Assembly: GCA_037974665.1 (NCBI GenBank) | Contig: CM075778.1 | Coordinates: forward strand, 9,723,001 to 9,787,000 | From: Ehretia macrophylla | Lineage: Eukaryota; Streptophyta; Magnoliopsida; Boraginales; Ehretiaceae | Direction of reading: 5' to 3' | DNA length: 64,000 bases | Shown: in pieces, positions 35,553 to 49,400 of the stretch | Layout: each line of letters begins with the position of its first letter | Position numbering within the stretch: position 1 is the first letter of the stretch | The notes under the pieces: generated by a model | What the model was told of the DNA's origin: nothing | Database searches by the model: none | Seen by the model: the letters and a program-made list of their open reading frames with translations, nothing else | Translations under genes and position numbers: made by a program

Positions 35553-36684
35553 GGGAAAATCTCACTAGAAGTCCCCATTGTTTCATTTTGTCTCAAATTA
35601 GTCCTCATTGTTTAAAGTGTACCAAATGAGTCCCCAATGTTTGGAAAAAAAGTCTCAAAATGGTCCTCACATCCAAAATTCTGTTATCTTTAACAAAAAA
35701 TTAGTAAAAAGACTAAATTAACCTCACAAATACTAAATTATAGATTGGAAAATCTCACTAGAAGTCCCCATTATTTCATTTTGTCCCAAATTAGTCCTCA
35801 TTGTTTAAAGTGTACCAAATGAGTTCCCAATGTTTGGAAAAAAAGTCTCAAAATGGTCCTCACATCCAAAATTTTGTTATCTTTAACAAAAAATTAGTAA
35901 AAGACTAAATTAACTTCACAAATACTAAATTATAGATTTTTAACTAATAATAATTATGAATCCATTCATGTGCACCACCACGTGACCTCTAACATTTTTT
36001 TTCTTTAATTTAAAAGAGATTTACAAAGTAATATTACATAACTTATAATATTAATTTTAAAAATTAATATCGATATCTCTCGCACATAAAATGATAATTG
36101 TATCAATATTATTTTATGTGCGAGAGATATCGATATTGATTTTTAAAATTAATATTCTAAGTTATATAATATTACTTTGTAAATCTCTTTTAAATTAAAG
36201 AAAAAAAAATGTTAGAGGTCACGTGGTGGTGCACATGAATGGATTCATAATTATTATTAGTTAAAAATCTATAATTTAGTATTTGTGAAGTTAATTTAGT
36301 CTTTTTACTAATTTTTTTGTTAAAGATAACAAACTTTTGGATGTGAGGACCATTTTGAGACTTTTTTTTCAAACATTGGGGACTCATTTGGTACACTTTA
36401 AACAATGGGGACTAGTTTGGGACAAAATGAAATAATGGGGACTAGTTTGGGACAAAATGAAACAATGGGGACTTCTAGTGAGATTTTTCCAATCTATAAT
36501 TTAGTATTTGTGAGATTAATTTAGTCTTTTTACTAATTTTTTGTTAAAGATAACAGAATTTTGGATGTGAGGACCATTTTGAGATTTTTTTTCCAAACAT
36601 TAGGGACTCATTTGGTACACTTTAAACAATGGGGACTAGTTTGGGACAAAATGAAACAATGGGGACTTCTAGTGAGATTTTCCC
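35553..36684. mobile_element. Large dimeric foldback element (near-perfect palindrome)
   Basis: The left arm contains two tandem copies of a ~195-base unit starting ggaaaatctcactagaagtc (35554 and about 35748), then a unique block. The right arm contains the reverse complements in mirror order, ending gacttctagtgagattttccc at 36684. The centre is near 36090-36100, where tatcgatatctctcgcacat faces its complement. Arms are over 500 bases each with few mismatches. No coding function: frames such as 36190-36405 are by-products. Target duplication is unclear (flanks are AT-rich). Confidence 0.85.
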
Positions 36685-38845
36685 TATATATATATATGGC
36701 CGCCTGGTGTCATACAGAAATTAAAAAATGGGTGTACTTTTGGATCTACTCTATATTCATATTTTTGTATGTATGGGGTTGATGTCTTTGGACACAGAAG
36801 ATATATTAAAGTGAGATAAATATTAGTTTTCATTTGTCATTATCTTGTTTATTCTTCAATAATTTAGCTTCTGAATGGGATCTTGCTCAAAGTCCCAACT
36901 CCCAACATGCTGATCCCAGCTCATCTCTCTCTTTATAATAACATAATTGTGTTTTGAAAAAACATATAAAAATATGAAAAGCATAAAGTAAATAAACCAG
37001 AAGGATTATTATAATCTCCGTAATGGATATTAATATTGTTTTTCCATACAAACGATATGTGCCAAGTGGCAAAATTTAAGCACGCTAATTAATAATAACA
37101 CCTGTTATATGTTATCGTTTATGTGACATCGCTTGTTTTTCATCTTCAAGATGACAAATGTCACATATTTATTTTTTCAAATAACATGCAACACTAGAAA
37201 CATAATATATGAATTAAAATGTAATTTTAGATGATATATATCATGTATACTTTATTTCGAGTATGTTCGGTCTTGGCCTCTTCTTCTATCTAATCTAAAA
37301 TAAAATAGAAAGTGTTGCGGACAAGTTATAAGTTCTTATTTTCAACAATTTCTTATATATCCATCTATTCAAAAGAATTTCTTGTATAGACTTAGACAAT
37401 GGTAAAGAGCTCTATTCACTTGGTGAATGAATGCATGCACTTGCACAAAATTGGTGCATGTAATTTCTCTATGATATTGTACGATTGCTTGTTGGTTTAT
37501 CCTAAACCTATACTATACGCCCACAAGGAAAAAAAGGTTGTTAGATTGATAGCTTGTTATGAGTACCAATGCTCGCACATATATATATGATAATCGATCA
37601 CATTGATCTTGCCCAACCAGATGGGCCTCGGTGGTGCCAGATAACCGATTTCGTATCAGTGTTCTTCTAGATGACGTGTCTTTTTAAAAAGAGCTCTCCA
37701 AATTTCTTGAACCTACCATATATTTTTAAAAGATTTTTTACCTAATAGTATAAGTAGCACTCCAACAGACACAAAAAGTAACTCATTATTTGTCTAAAAT
37801 ATTTGTTCCTTAAATTCCCATTGCACATTGACCGTGTTCAGACACTTTTACAGATAACTTGTTCAATACGGACACAGCGAATTTATACGTCAACAGTGTT
37901 TTAATATTTGAACCGAGGACTAGCTTATAATTTTTATCGACAGCAAGTGAACACCAGACGGGTCCCACATAGAAGGGGTTGCAAAAGGACCTTGGGCACG
38001 AGGTGGAAAGCAAATCAAGAAATATTTTGTACTATTGCTTAATAATGTCGACATCTCTGAAACTCGAAACTTGTTTTAAGGTAGAATTTGGGCCTCACAA
38101 GTCACATATATGCTATTTGCTGAAGATATTCGGATAAGGAGAAATCCCCTTCATGAAAGTCATTGGTAAATACCATGAAAAGAGAAAATTATTCAATGCA
38201 ATTCTAAGTAAAAAAGGTCTATGCATTTTATAGAAATTATACTATAGACTATATGTCATTATAATAATCTAATAACTTTTTATAATGCATAAAAAAAATT
38301 GTATTTTTGCTAATTGTTGCCGTAAATTATTTCACGTGGTATGTTCCTTTTAAGATACAGATGCATGGAATTATAATGGCCATACATGTGAATGAACCAA
38401 CATATGGAGCAAACACACGTCAACCATGCCACTAACCCTTTTGTTCAGTGTTAATGTTACTCACTATTATACGAGAGGTTGTGAGCTCGAGTTTCGTTGG
38501 TCACATTGTACGATCTTGAACTTTCCCTAAATAAAAAAAAACACACACACACGTCGACCATGTACATAAGGAGCCATCTCTCGATGGAAATCGAAGATGA
38601 AAGCAATGTATCGATCAACAAATAAGCTATGATGGCAGCAGTAGTGGCAGAGGTGGAGCAAAATGTGGGTTTGATCACATGGATAGATCATGGGGCACAA
38701 TGCTATAACCTTGTATGGTTAATTCAACCGTCGTAAATTAACTTCATTCAACATAATATGGTATGGCAGGTGGCAACATAAGGAGAAAGGAGGCAAAGAA
38801 ATAACAACCACCGGTTATTGAGCCGTCTCGTTTATAAAAGTAAGA
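36685..38845. other. Intergenic, no gene seen
   Basis: Stop-dense AT-rich DNA with a few short frames (for example 37399-37590 plus, 37810-38013 minus) that match nothing I recognise. Confidence 0.5.
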
Positions 38846-39382
38846 GTTATTAACATAAATGATCCTTTATCTTTGTTTTATGTACCAATTAATTCATTTA
38901 TCTTTCAAATGTAACATTTTAGTCCTTGATGTATTATCATAATGACACCGTTAGTCCTATTGGTTAAAATCTGTCAAAATTTTAACGGAAAACACATGTG
39001 TTGAATGAAGTTAATTTAAAAGAGCACGTGACCAATGCACATGTTTTTCATTAAATTTTTTGTGAATTTTAATTGATAGGACTAACGGCGTCACTATAGC
39101 AATACATCAGAAATCAAAATGTCACACTTGAAAGATAAGTGAGTTATTTGGCACACGGAGCAAAGATAAAATGATATTTGACTTGTAATGGACGATTTTA
39201 CCCTTACTTGGAAGAGCACGTGACCAATGCATGTGCTTTTCATTAAAATTTTGACGAATTTTAACCAATAAGACTAACGGAGTCACTATGACAATACATC
39301 ATAGACTAAAATATTACACTTGAAAGATAAAGGAGTTAGTTGCCACATGAGACAAAGATAAAGGATAATTTGTGTTAATAAC
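38846..39382. mobile_element. Foldback (MITE-like) element with an extra inner repeat
   Basis: The ends match in inverted orientation: gttattaacataaatgatcc on the left and aaggataatttgtgttaataac on the right. The sequence cattaaa-tttt-gaattttaa...gactaacgg-gtcacta occurs twice on the right side (about 39050-39180 and 39240-39370), facing one inverted copy on the left (about 38860-39010). The right arm is therefore duplicated. No ORF. Confidence 0.65.
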
Positions 39383-40559
39383 CCTAAAAGTAACATGCGG
39401 AGGCAGAAAAAAACAATATAGTCAATACCAACATCATGATGCTGAAGTCTTAATTTTTTATCCTTAAGAGTAGATATGAATAGCTTATACTACTTTCTTT
39501 TAAAAGTGATTGTAACATAAATTGGTTCTTGATAATATTAGAAATAAAGACCTTTTTTGTTTTCAACCAATTACTTGGTTACTCATGATGTTAAAACCAT
39601 TGAAGGCCTAGAAGCTCAAGACAAAGTCAGTCCACTTCACATTATCGATTTTACTGACGAAGATCGACTAAATGAATACTGACAAATTATTGTGGCAAAC
39701 TTTATGGCAAAAACCCTCTCATTATTAACGGATATAGAAAGATATATAATGAGATACATCCTTATAACTCATAACCTGTTATTAAATTATTACGATAATA
39801 GATAATTTAAATACTAGATGTCCGACAAAAATAATTAATCTTAAATCTCTACACGGCATTCATTGAGACCTTGCCCCGTGAGGTTCCTTTCCAAACAAAG
39901 GTCATAATCAAAGAGTACTAGACAGGCGCGAAATTTCGCAAGCCAGAAAAGAATGAAATTGTGTATATATAAGATGTCTGCCAAGAGAGTTCACGAGGAG
40001 GCATAAGAAAAAGCATAAAAAGAAGGGTCCACACCTTAAAATGATTGAGAAATCAGTGGACCTACCAAAATTTACAAAAGCTCGGCTTGATCTGATGTGC
40101 AAGAGCCAGCCTCCATCATTTCCTTAGCACACCCGCCCTTCGTGAATATGAAGACATCTGCATAAGACAATCCAAGAAGCCAGAAAAACGATGTATAATA
40201 ATATTTGCACATGAACACTTTTGAGCTTTGAAGATATTATTACCATTTTGCTATAGCTAGCCATGGCCCAATTATAGCAGTTTATTGTGAGGGTGGATAC
40301 TCACTCAGCTTTTTGTAGTCAACTATGTCATCTCCCCTTTTTATTGCTTTCCCTTTTGAAGAACTCTTCCGTCCGACAGACGGACGGTTAGTCAGTTTAG
40401 ACATAAGTGAGGTGAGAATGGATACTTAGCTTTTTGTAGTCAAATATGTTATTTATCTTTTTTATTATTTTCTCTCACCCCATGTGAGTGAGATTGACGT
40501 TTGTCTGTCGAACGGAAGAGTTTCTCTTCCCTTCAACCATTCAATAGATATTATTATAT
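39383..40559. other. Intergenic with a small direct/inverted repeat
   Basis: At 40289-40350 and 40410-40465 a ~55-base segment (gtgag-gtggatac-ctcagctttttgtagtcaa) is repeated. Nearby cttccgtccgacagacggac (40366) is inverted relative to gtttgtctgtcgaacggaag (40499). This may be a relic of a small transposon. No gene seen. Confidence 0.45.
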
Positions 40560-40922
40560 TTTTTTTATCTGTTGTGATATTTAAAATTATTGTAAAAAGA
40601 CCAAAAATATTACAAATGACTTTAACAGTTACATATGATCATGTTGCAATTTCTAATGCCCTGATTTTTTGCAAATGATAAGCAACAGTTTAAAAATTAT
40701 TTTATTTAAATTATAATTTTAAAAACGTTCCGGAAAAGCAATCTCATGAGTAGTTATTGACAAAAAATGACCGAAAGAAATTAACTATTGAACTTTAATA
40801 AAACCGTTGCAAAAAAATTTAGTTTATACATTGATAAAAATTCCGTTGTAAGAAAATACTTATTATAATAATTTTTTTATTTTTTAATTAGAGTGTTAAA
40901 AAATAGTTAAAATGTTGTAGTG
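40560..40922. mobile_element. CACTA-like non-autonomous element, copy 2
   Basis: It ends TGTTGTAGTG at 40922 (CACTACAACA on the minus strand), a CACTA-type terminus. It shares with 7690-8025 the words tgtaaaaagac-aaaaattattacaaatga, aattataattttaaaa-cgtt and attgacaaaaa. The left boundary is approximate. Confidence 0.45.
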
Positions 40923-43920
40923 AGCAATCAAATAGTCTTCCAAATGTGTTAAAAAAACCAAAATAAATTAATTTGTCCCGGAGAAAATGAAGCAAGACAT
41001 TCCCTTTCTGGGCAAGTAGGCTCTCACACGCAGGGAATGGTCCCCCAGAGAACAAATTTGGTGGACCTATAAATAGAGGGGAAACAACATGGTATTTTCA
41101 TAGGGAGTTACACGAATGAGCACTGGGGTGGAGTGTGGAAATGTTAGTGCTCATTCTAGAATTCAAAGCTAGAGATTTTTGTGTAGAAGTTTGAAGAAGC
41201 TCTGATGGAAGAAGCATCAAGGAAAAAATCATAAAATATCTTGATTATAATTGAATATTCATAAGTGGAAATAGTTGTATCTCATAGTTGACTTAGCACA
41301 TCTATAAGTAGGACTCTCATAATCAACGGTAAACTAAGCTCTCAAAATTAAAACTAAGCTAGAGAGCTTCAAGAGTGGTCAACAAGAGCTACTAAACTAA
41401 GGACTAATAAATTCATGATCTCTAAAATTAATATTGAAGAGATGGTGCTCCAATAATAAATATTGTAATTATTTATACTACTAAATTAATAGAAGATACA
41501 CACATTTATCTTCCGTCTCAATTTTTCAAGAGAGAAAAATGTCCTACATGAAAAAACTAGAAAGAAGAAGAGTGGTTTACATAGAGTTGCATCGGTACAG
41601 AAGACCAATTGCTTATGCGTAAGCATGTGGATACTTCAAAGCCCAACTCCTATAAAATCACTCCAAAGCCAACAAGACCAAATGAAATATTATCTTATTA
41701 GGTAAGATCGCTTATGATGAGTTAAAATTTTTCTAATGCACATTTGAAAAGTCAAACCCCAATCAAAACTGTGGAGTTCCAGTATTAAGAATTGAAGATG
41801 AGCAAGTTAGAAAGATGAGAGATTGTTTATTCGTGGATGGACAAGACAAGTTCACGACCTAGTTCTTATATCATGTGAAGAAATATATGGTTCGATTCTA
41901 AAAATAATTGGTCTTAGAAGGAGTAACCAAAATTTTATATGGTAATCTCTACCCAACCTTAATAACTCCCCTATTTTTTTCCTTACATATATAGGGATTT
42001 GGAGTAATTTTCCTATTTTTAGGTCTCTCTATTTCAGTTTTACTCTAACAAGACATATTCTCTTTATTAGTCTTTTATTTTTGAAATCTCTATTTCAGTT
42101 TCACAAAATCTTTTGAGCTTTTCTAGCTTTAGTTTCTACTAAAAGCTCTTTAAAAATTAATCAAACAAGTTATTTCAACTTCTAAACTCAAAAAAATTAT
42201 TTTAAATGTCTAAAAATTAGATCAAACGTACCCTTAATCATGTAACTATTAGTATGGAATAGGCGATGGTTCAGCTCTCCAAAATTTGGGAAAGTTGAAT
42301 ATTAGTATGAGGATCCTTTGTTTCTTGAGTTCATTTGTATAAAGATTCGAAAGGATATCTTAATTCATCCTCGATGTTTTCTCTTTATTTTATTTTATTT
42401 TTTATTTTTATAATAGAGATTCTTTTTTCACGTTTGCATGATGCATGGTGAGCATCAACTTTTCTTCTCCCATTGTAAACGCATGGGTTGAATTGAGACA
42501 GTTTCAAGGTGACCGTGCGGTGACACTTGAAAGCGACACACGCCTTTCATCACTGTGGAAAAGGACTAAAAGTAAACTCATCCTTGACCCAGCGACTACG
42601 TGGCAGGTCTTGATTGGATTGGCCAAGCAGAATCATGGAAATTGCGTACCACTGCCTGTCCTGTCTGTCTTCCCCTTCCCCCTTTCTTTATTGGTAATTA
42701 ATTTAACAGAATATAGATATTAATTTAATAATAATTGAAGTAATTCAAAGTCATTTTCGAAAATGACTATGGAATTTAATTTCACGGGGGGCGGCTAAAT
42801 TCTTTCCGACGCCTTTGTTGAGTCATGTCCTCTCATTTTTCTTACGCGTGGACCCTACTGATACGAGTCCTCAAAACTTATTAATTTATCATTTTATTCA
42901 CGTTTTATATGTATATACAATTCAAAGAGGTAGCGGCAAAACTTGAACTCTTTATTTTTTGATAATTTGGAATTTGATATCATATTTTAAATTATCATAT
43001 CATTTAAAAGCTCAAACTATGTGAAAAAAATTTAATAATTATTGTTATATTTATTTATTATTTTCAGCAAAATCAGAAATCAATTTTGATCTAATTGTCG
43101 AATTAATGGTGCGATCATTTTCTTCAAACCTAACCATATTATCGAAGATTAATTTGTAAGTTAGGGATGCTCAGCTCGAGAACCTCCTAAAATTTAATAC
43201 CATTTTTGAATCAACTGTCAAATTAATCGATGATCATTTTCTTTAAGTTTTTCTTTAAGTCCAACATTAATGAATTTCTATTTTTTTGATATATTAGACG
43301 TTAAAGTTATGATTTAAATTCAAAATTTTATTGTAGTAGATCATTACGTGCTATTCCATCCTAACTCTTGAGTGTTAAATTTCAATTTTTCGTTCGTGAA
43401 GATATATACAAGGTGAATATTTCAACTCATTGTGTTGTGTTGTGCGCCAGGAGTTGGCCCTTCTTTCCTTCGTTTTGTTGGTCCTGTACTTTTGGGTTGA
43501 TATTTCTATTGGGTTGGGCTTCTCCCTAGTTTTGTTTCTCTTTATTTGGACATGACCCAAGGTCTGTATATCTCTTTCTATATTGGGCTCATTGATTAGT
43601 CCTAATTGAGAAATTGGGTTTTTCTGCTTGGGCTTACCCAAACGCAGTGGTAATAAAAGTACTTCGAAAAGGCTTAAGTTGATTACACCATTGCAGGCCT
43701 GTGACCCTATCCTTTTGATGCAAAGCAGTGCAGTCCGTAGTTGCAAACAATAAAGTGCTTCGCTACTTTCATTCTTCTCTATGAGCACAGGTAAATGTAA
43801 CGGGAGAGATGTACGATATTATGATATTATTCTTTGTACGATTTCTGATACTTTTTAAAATATTTTACCTCTCTCTTAACCATGATTAGATAAAAAACAC
43901 ATACATAATGCAGTCAATAT
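40923..43920. other. Intergenic, no gene seen
   Basis: Contains a TATA-like cctataaatagagggg at about 41067 followed by transcribed-looking but ORF-poor sequence to about 41700. This could be an old LTR or non-coding unit, with no ends found. A 137-codon minus-strand frame at 43375-43788 has no recognisable domain and is not called. Confidence 0.4.
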
Positions 43921-44654
43921 AAAGTCTTTTTCATGACGCGTCAGGATTACATCGAGAGAGAATTAAAAAATATTTGAAGTGACATATTATAGATTTAAAA
44001 ATAAAACAAGTACAAACATAATAATAAGGGCAAAGCCTGATTGAAATATTTTGGCATGTAAAATCAAAACCTCCCAACCCAGCCAAAAAAAAAAAAAAAA
44101 AAACACTTTGACCATCACAGCAAACCTGATGGATTTATGTGAATTATATTTTTGACTCAACATTTGACAAAACAAAAAATATATTTTTGACTCGAGAGAG
44201 ACATGAAGTCAATAAATAAAGCTTGTTTTACTGGTAACAACGTGGCATAGATGAGTATATAATAATGTGGGGAATACGCATGATCTTTTATTAACAGATA
44301 ATGTTTGATGTTTTGCTTTCCTTGTCTTTTTTTTTTATTCTTTTTTCTTTTTGTTGCTTAATTGTTTGCAACCTAAATAAAATAACTAGAAACACCATGA
44401 ATATTTCATTGACTTTATATGATGATTATATATCACAAATTCACAATTAAGATGTTAAACTGTGTACTTGATCCAAACGAGGTGAACACCAACAACTTGT
44501 GTAATTAGAAAATAGGGAGGGAAAGTAAACTTGAAATATCAGTGTGATATTGGTCAAAGATTCAGTGATCGTGTTAAAAAAGGATACATACTCCTTGAAT
44601 TTAGAGGCTTAAAAGACTAAGGAAGTAATGGTATGCTAATCCTTACTAAAGACA
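43921..44654. repeat. Segmental duplication, copy 1
   Basis: Matches 54590-55553 over its length in the same orientation: agtctttttcatgac, gggcaaagcctgattgaaatattttggcatgta, cagcaaacctgatgg, gacatgaagtcaataa, caacgtggcatagatga, gatgttttgctttc and ctaatccttactaaaga. It lacks the Mutator-like element present in copy 2. No ORF; the sequence may be old promoter or flanking DNA. Confidence 0.8.
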
Positions 44655-44724
44655 GGGCAGATTTAGAATTTTATTTAGTAGAGGTTAAAAACGCACGATT
44701 TAAGTACAAATTGGAGCTAAAACT

Positions 44725-45061
44725 AACTTATTTGATCCATTTTTTAAAACTCCTTTTGGTAAAAGCTGAAATTAGAAAAGTTGAAAAAAAAAACCTCCAA
44801 ATTGGAGCTTTTGAAAAAATATTTTTACGAAATTGTTTTTACATAATGCGAGAAGTTATTTTTTTGTTTGTTTCTCAAATATACCCCTTCATATTTTTGA
44901 AAGCCCAACATTGCCATCAAAAATTTTAAAAGTCCAAAATTGTCTAACATATGCCGAGCAATCAACGCCCTTTGCTCAACAACACTTCTAACCATAACTC
45001 TACTACTAAAAACTCTACAAATCAAATTTTAAAATTTCACAACTAACCCAAATAGAGCCTT
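44725..45061. mobile_element. hAT-like MITE, family 1, copy C
   Basis: The right end acccaaatagagcct and the interior (cctccaaattggagcttttgaaa, tttctcaaatatacccc, ttgaaagcccaacatt) match copies A and B. The left end is diverged. No coding capacity. Confidence 0.5.
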
Positions 45062-45209
45062 AGACAACTTAATTGACACAAAAGTTGCTATTGGATGGTT
45101 ACTTCTATTGTATGATAAGATTCATTTCTATTAGTAAATTTAATACTTGATAGTTTACTTGCTCCACTCTAACATCATGTCTAGATTCGCGAGGGAAAGG
45201 AAAAAATAG

Positions 45210-46442
45210 TGTTGTATGATTTTTAACGCAAGTGCACGTATCGCAACAAGTAATAAAATGATGAATAAAGATCGGTCCCACAAGGACTGAGATTATGAAC
45301 TACCGAAATTGGGTTAGCTTCAATTTTATTCAGATGACCAAAATTTGAGAATTTTGTAATGAAAAACTAATGAAAGAACAAAACTATTGAAAATAACAAC
45401 TAAACAATTGCGAATTTGATGAAAATTTTGATTCAATAATTGGAGAGTTCTAGGGATTACGATTTCACCAAGATTTATCCTACTCGAATCTGTTGATGAA
45501 ATCTAATTGACGACTATTCCTTATGCTGCCAACAATTTCACTAAGGTAGATACTAATCTTTCTCAAGCATCAATACCCTACCCCAATAAGCAAGCTACCT
45601 ATATTTCTGTGATAACTGTGAACTTATGGAATGCATTAAGCCCTAGAAATTTAACCGTTGCACTAGATCTCATAACTATCTCTAGCTTATGATAATTTAA
45701 TGATACTCCACACATGATCTAGTTTTAATTATCACTTCTCAGTCTCAAACTAAACCACAAAACAAGCAATTATTGGCCAGATAACCACAAGCATTACGTA
45801 TAGTGTGAAATATTAAGCGTAAAACAGAATAATCAATCAACCAATCAATTCAACATAATCCGAGTAATCAAAATCTGGCTACATCGTATCCCTAGAAAAA
45901 TAATTTAGCAACTCATAATCAACGTAAATGAAATCAAGAATCTATTAAAATTCATGATGATAGAGAAAGAAAACTCTGAAAATCTCAAGAAAGTCATGGC
46001 TAATCTCGTCTCTAATCCGTCCTTCCTCGTCAATCTTGTAGTTTCCTCGCGTTTTCTCCTCTTCAAACTTTGGTTTTTCTCTCTAGAACTAGCTACCTCC
46101 CAAAAACTCACTTTTTTTCAACGTCTAATATCCTCTTTTATCGTAGGGTTTTCTTCTTTTCGCGCCTTTTTACAAAATTGCCCTTAAAAATCCTGCGACA
46201 CTGCGCAGCTGCGCTATGACTGCGCTACTTCTATTTTCTCTTTAATTGCTTCATGAACTGCATAAAAGATTGCCTCAGTCATTTTCCTTCAATCTTGGCC
46301 TCAAAAATTCATGTCTCCTCATATAATTCACCTACATCACAAAACAAACATGGAACCAATTAAATTGCTCATAAATTACTCAAGAACTAACAAAATTTAA
46401 GTGAAAAGGTGCTGATATAATATATCAATATTACACCCAACA
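45210..46442 (-). repeat. 3' LTR of Athila-like element
   Basis: Plus-strand left copy, tgttgtatga to tacacccaaca. Includes a GC-rich palindromic cluster, ctgcgcagctgcgctatgac, at 46201-46220. Confidence 0.85.
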
Positions 46443-46460
46443 AACACCCCTAAACTTAAG
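46443..46460 (-). other. Polypurine tract of Athila-like element
   Basis: On the minus strand cttaaggttt-like purine-rich sequence (CTTAAGTTTAGGGGTGTT) abuts the 3' LTR, as in Athila elements. Confidence 0.65.
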
Positions 46461-49400
46461 ATTTGCTTGTCCTCAAGCAAAAGACACAACTAAAGAAAGA
46501 AACAAACTAAAAACAAAAGACTCAACACAAAAAAACTCACGAAACCAAAGCTGTAGGATAGCAAATTTTTACGACCTCAGTAGCTTTTTCCCAACTCAAG
46601 ATGTGACTTACAATCATAAGCATGAGAAATAACAACTTCACATAAGTCTCATTTTACTTCAAATCCCCCAAGTGAGTATGTGAATAGCCCTATCCTAATC
46701 AATTGTACCCGGATGAGTTTATACAAGTTAAGTGAATCATCAATATGGATCTTTTGTTTTCAATCACTTAGGACTTCATAGGCTTACTTTTCATGCCACT
46801 CTCCACTAATGTAGGTTAATCATAGCATTAAAGATCAGTAGGACTTTACATTTGGTTGTAACGTGTGGCTAGGGTCAAGGGAGGATAATTGATATAACAT
46901 AATGCTAAACTACCTGTAAGCACACAATTATTCGAGGATGTTCTATGGAGCACATGCCAACTCTACTTCTTACCACCAAAACTATTCAACATATCTCTTT
47001 TCTTTTTTCTTTTATTTCACTTCCTCAACATACATCCACAACATTTAAAAACACAAAAAGAGTTCACACTCCCCCAAACTTGCATTTTGATATTAACTAC
47101 AAGGAGTGTGGTTGTTCTCTTTTCTTTTTATTCTTCTTTTTTCTGATGATTTTTTTTTTCAAAACAAAACAATACATCACCCAACCATCATACCTCCCAT
47201 CATTCAATACGCAACATGGCTCCATATAATCATCCTAGAACAATCATATGTTACAAGTAGGAAGGTCATGAAATGGGGTAATCAATTTGATAAGTTAAAG
47301 AAGAATTTGTAGGGTGCACATGAAAGAAAAGGCTAATTAGGCTCAAATTGGTGGACTAGGGATATTCAATTATTACAAGGGTTGGCTTAAAAAGCTCAAA
47401 CAATCCAAAGATGGCCTAAATCATTTCTCTAATACTATGCAACTTAGGATTTCGCCTCAAGTGACAATCAAGCAAGTTCTAAAGTCCTATACTCATTCAT
47501 TTTCATTTTTTTTTCCTTCACTTAAACTCACATAAACCTTCTCTAAGCGACAACATAACTAGGCGAGGCTAAGTGCGCAGTAGGTGGGGATTTTCCGTAA
47601 AACAAAACTATATTTTAGTCAATTATCCTCATTTCTATCATGTCATTCATACGCTACTCATCATCGGCCTATTTATTATCTTTCAGCATTACTTTCAATT
47701 TTTTCAATTTTTTTTTCTTTTTACTAAAATAATGAAAATAAATAAACAATAAAAAGAAAAAACACATGACACTAATACTAAGCAGAACAAGTTCACCGAG
47801 GAAAACACATAGCAACCACCCCCAAACTTGAAAATAGACATTGTCCTCAATGGCAAAAGGAAAGAAAATGAATTAGAAGACTTCCCTGAGTAGCTTCACG
47901 GACAACTTATGCACATTCATAGTTTCCACCCTTGAGCGAGTCTTGGAAGACAAGGCACCTGTGGACGTATCTCTCGGTCATTTAGGTGCCCTTATCATAG
48001 GGATACTACTACTAGTTTCCACTACTCAACAAGCACAGCTTCAACCATAACAATATCCAAGCCAAACAATTACCCAGCCACTACGGAGGTTCATAATAGA
48101 ATCAGTCTTTACTACAACAGGATTTCCAAAAAAAAAAATTTCTGCCTCATTTAGAACTTTAATCAAACAAGTAGTATTCAATCAAGATCCACAACATACT
48201 CGACCCAACAAACACAATTTTAACCCCAATCACCTTGTACTCTAACCAATATCACAAATTTACCCAAGCATCCATGACTTCTACAACTCAACAAGTCTAC
48301 CATAAGTCAATATAAATACACCCAACAAAACTGAGCTAACAGCAAAACAATCACAAGATTCCCAACCAATACGTCAACGCAACAAGGAGGAAACTGAAAC
48401 AGTTTGAAGGCCACAGAAGACCAATAATAACAAGAGAAAGCAGCAGTAACTGTGAATAACTAGAATCAACAATGCGATCACCAAAGTACCCCCAAACTGC
48501 GTCGCACAAAGAAATCAGTAAGACTAATGCCACAAATCACAAAAAGTTCACCAATGCAACCCAAAATCGTGGGCACAGCCCCGGTTCGCGCACAAGTGCC
48601 AAACATTTTCCTATCATCCTCTCTTTTTTTTCTTTTTTTTCGTTCAAGATACAAAAGACAACTAATCCAAACAATCTGGCTTGCTCGCTAGTATGAACAA
48701 AGTTTCGGTTCCTGTGTTCTTTTTTTTTAAAAGTAGATGTCTACCAGTAAGCAAATGAGAACACCAAAGAAATTAACAGAACATTTACCAAGGCAGTAGG
48801 GTCCTCCGTCGCTGCTGCAACGCCGCCGGATCCGTCGTCGCCGTGAAAGCCAATGGGTAGTGTTTCGCTGTTCGTTTTCTCTTCTTTTTTTTTCAGTATA
48901 TGGTGTCTGAGAAGAAGCTTACGTGAGAAGGAGAAGTTCTAATTTTGTTCAATTTTGGAGTTGATGATGTGGGTAAGAGTATTGGATGGGGTTTATAATG
49001 GGTATGGATCGGGTAGGCTTCTTGGGTATGTGTTGAGTTGTGAGGGTTGATAGGTTAGAGTGGGAACTGGGTTGGGTAATATGAAAGGGTTTATGGGCTT
49101 GGTAAGTAGTGATTTGATTTTTTTTTTTTTTTTTTGAATGTCAATGCAAAGGAAGCTAGCGCAGTAGCGCTATTTTGTAACGCAGTAGCGCTACTGTTTC
49201 TCTAAAACAAACGTAACTTCTAATGACGATAGCGCAGCTGCGCTAGAATTTAGCGCAATAGCGCTACTGTACAACTTTATTTCTTCTTGTTTTCCTTTTC
49301 TATGCACGCAACCTCTTCACTCTAAACACGAATTTTTTTTCATATTTTATCCTCTAAATGACTTGGTAAAAACCTCTCTTTACCTCGACTTCCCCCAAAC

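Noticed and set aside
41067..41700. Possible transcription unit after a TATA-like cctataaataga
   Set aside because: No ORF, splice pattern, LTR partner or known RNA structure could be found, so it is mentioned only as intergenic content.
43375..43788. 137-codon minus-strand ORF
   Set aside because: Longest frame in its region but without recognisable domain, membrane pattern or repeat match; composition resembles ordinary intergenic DNA.
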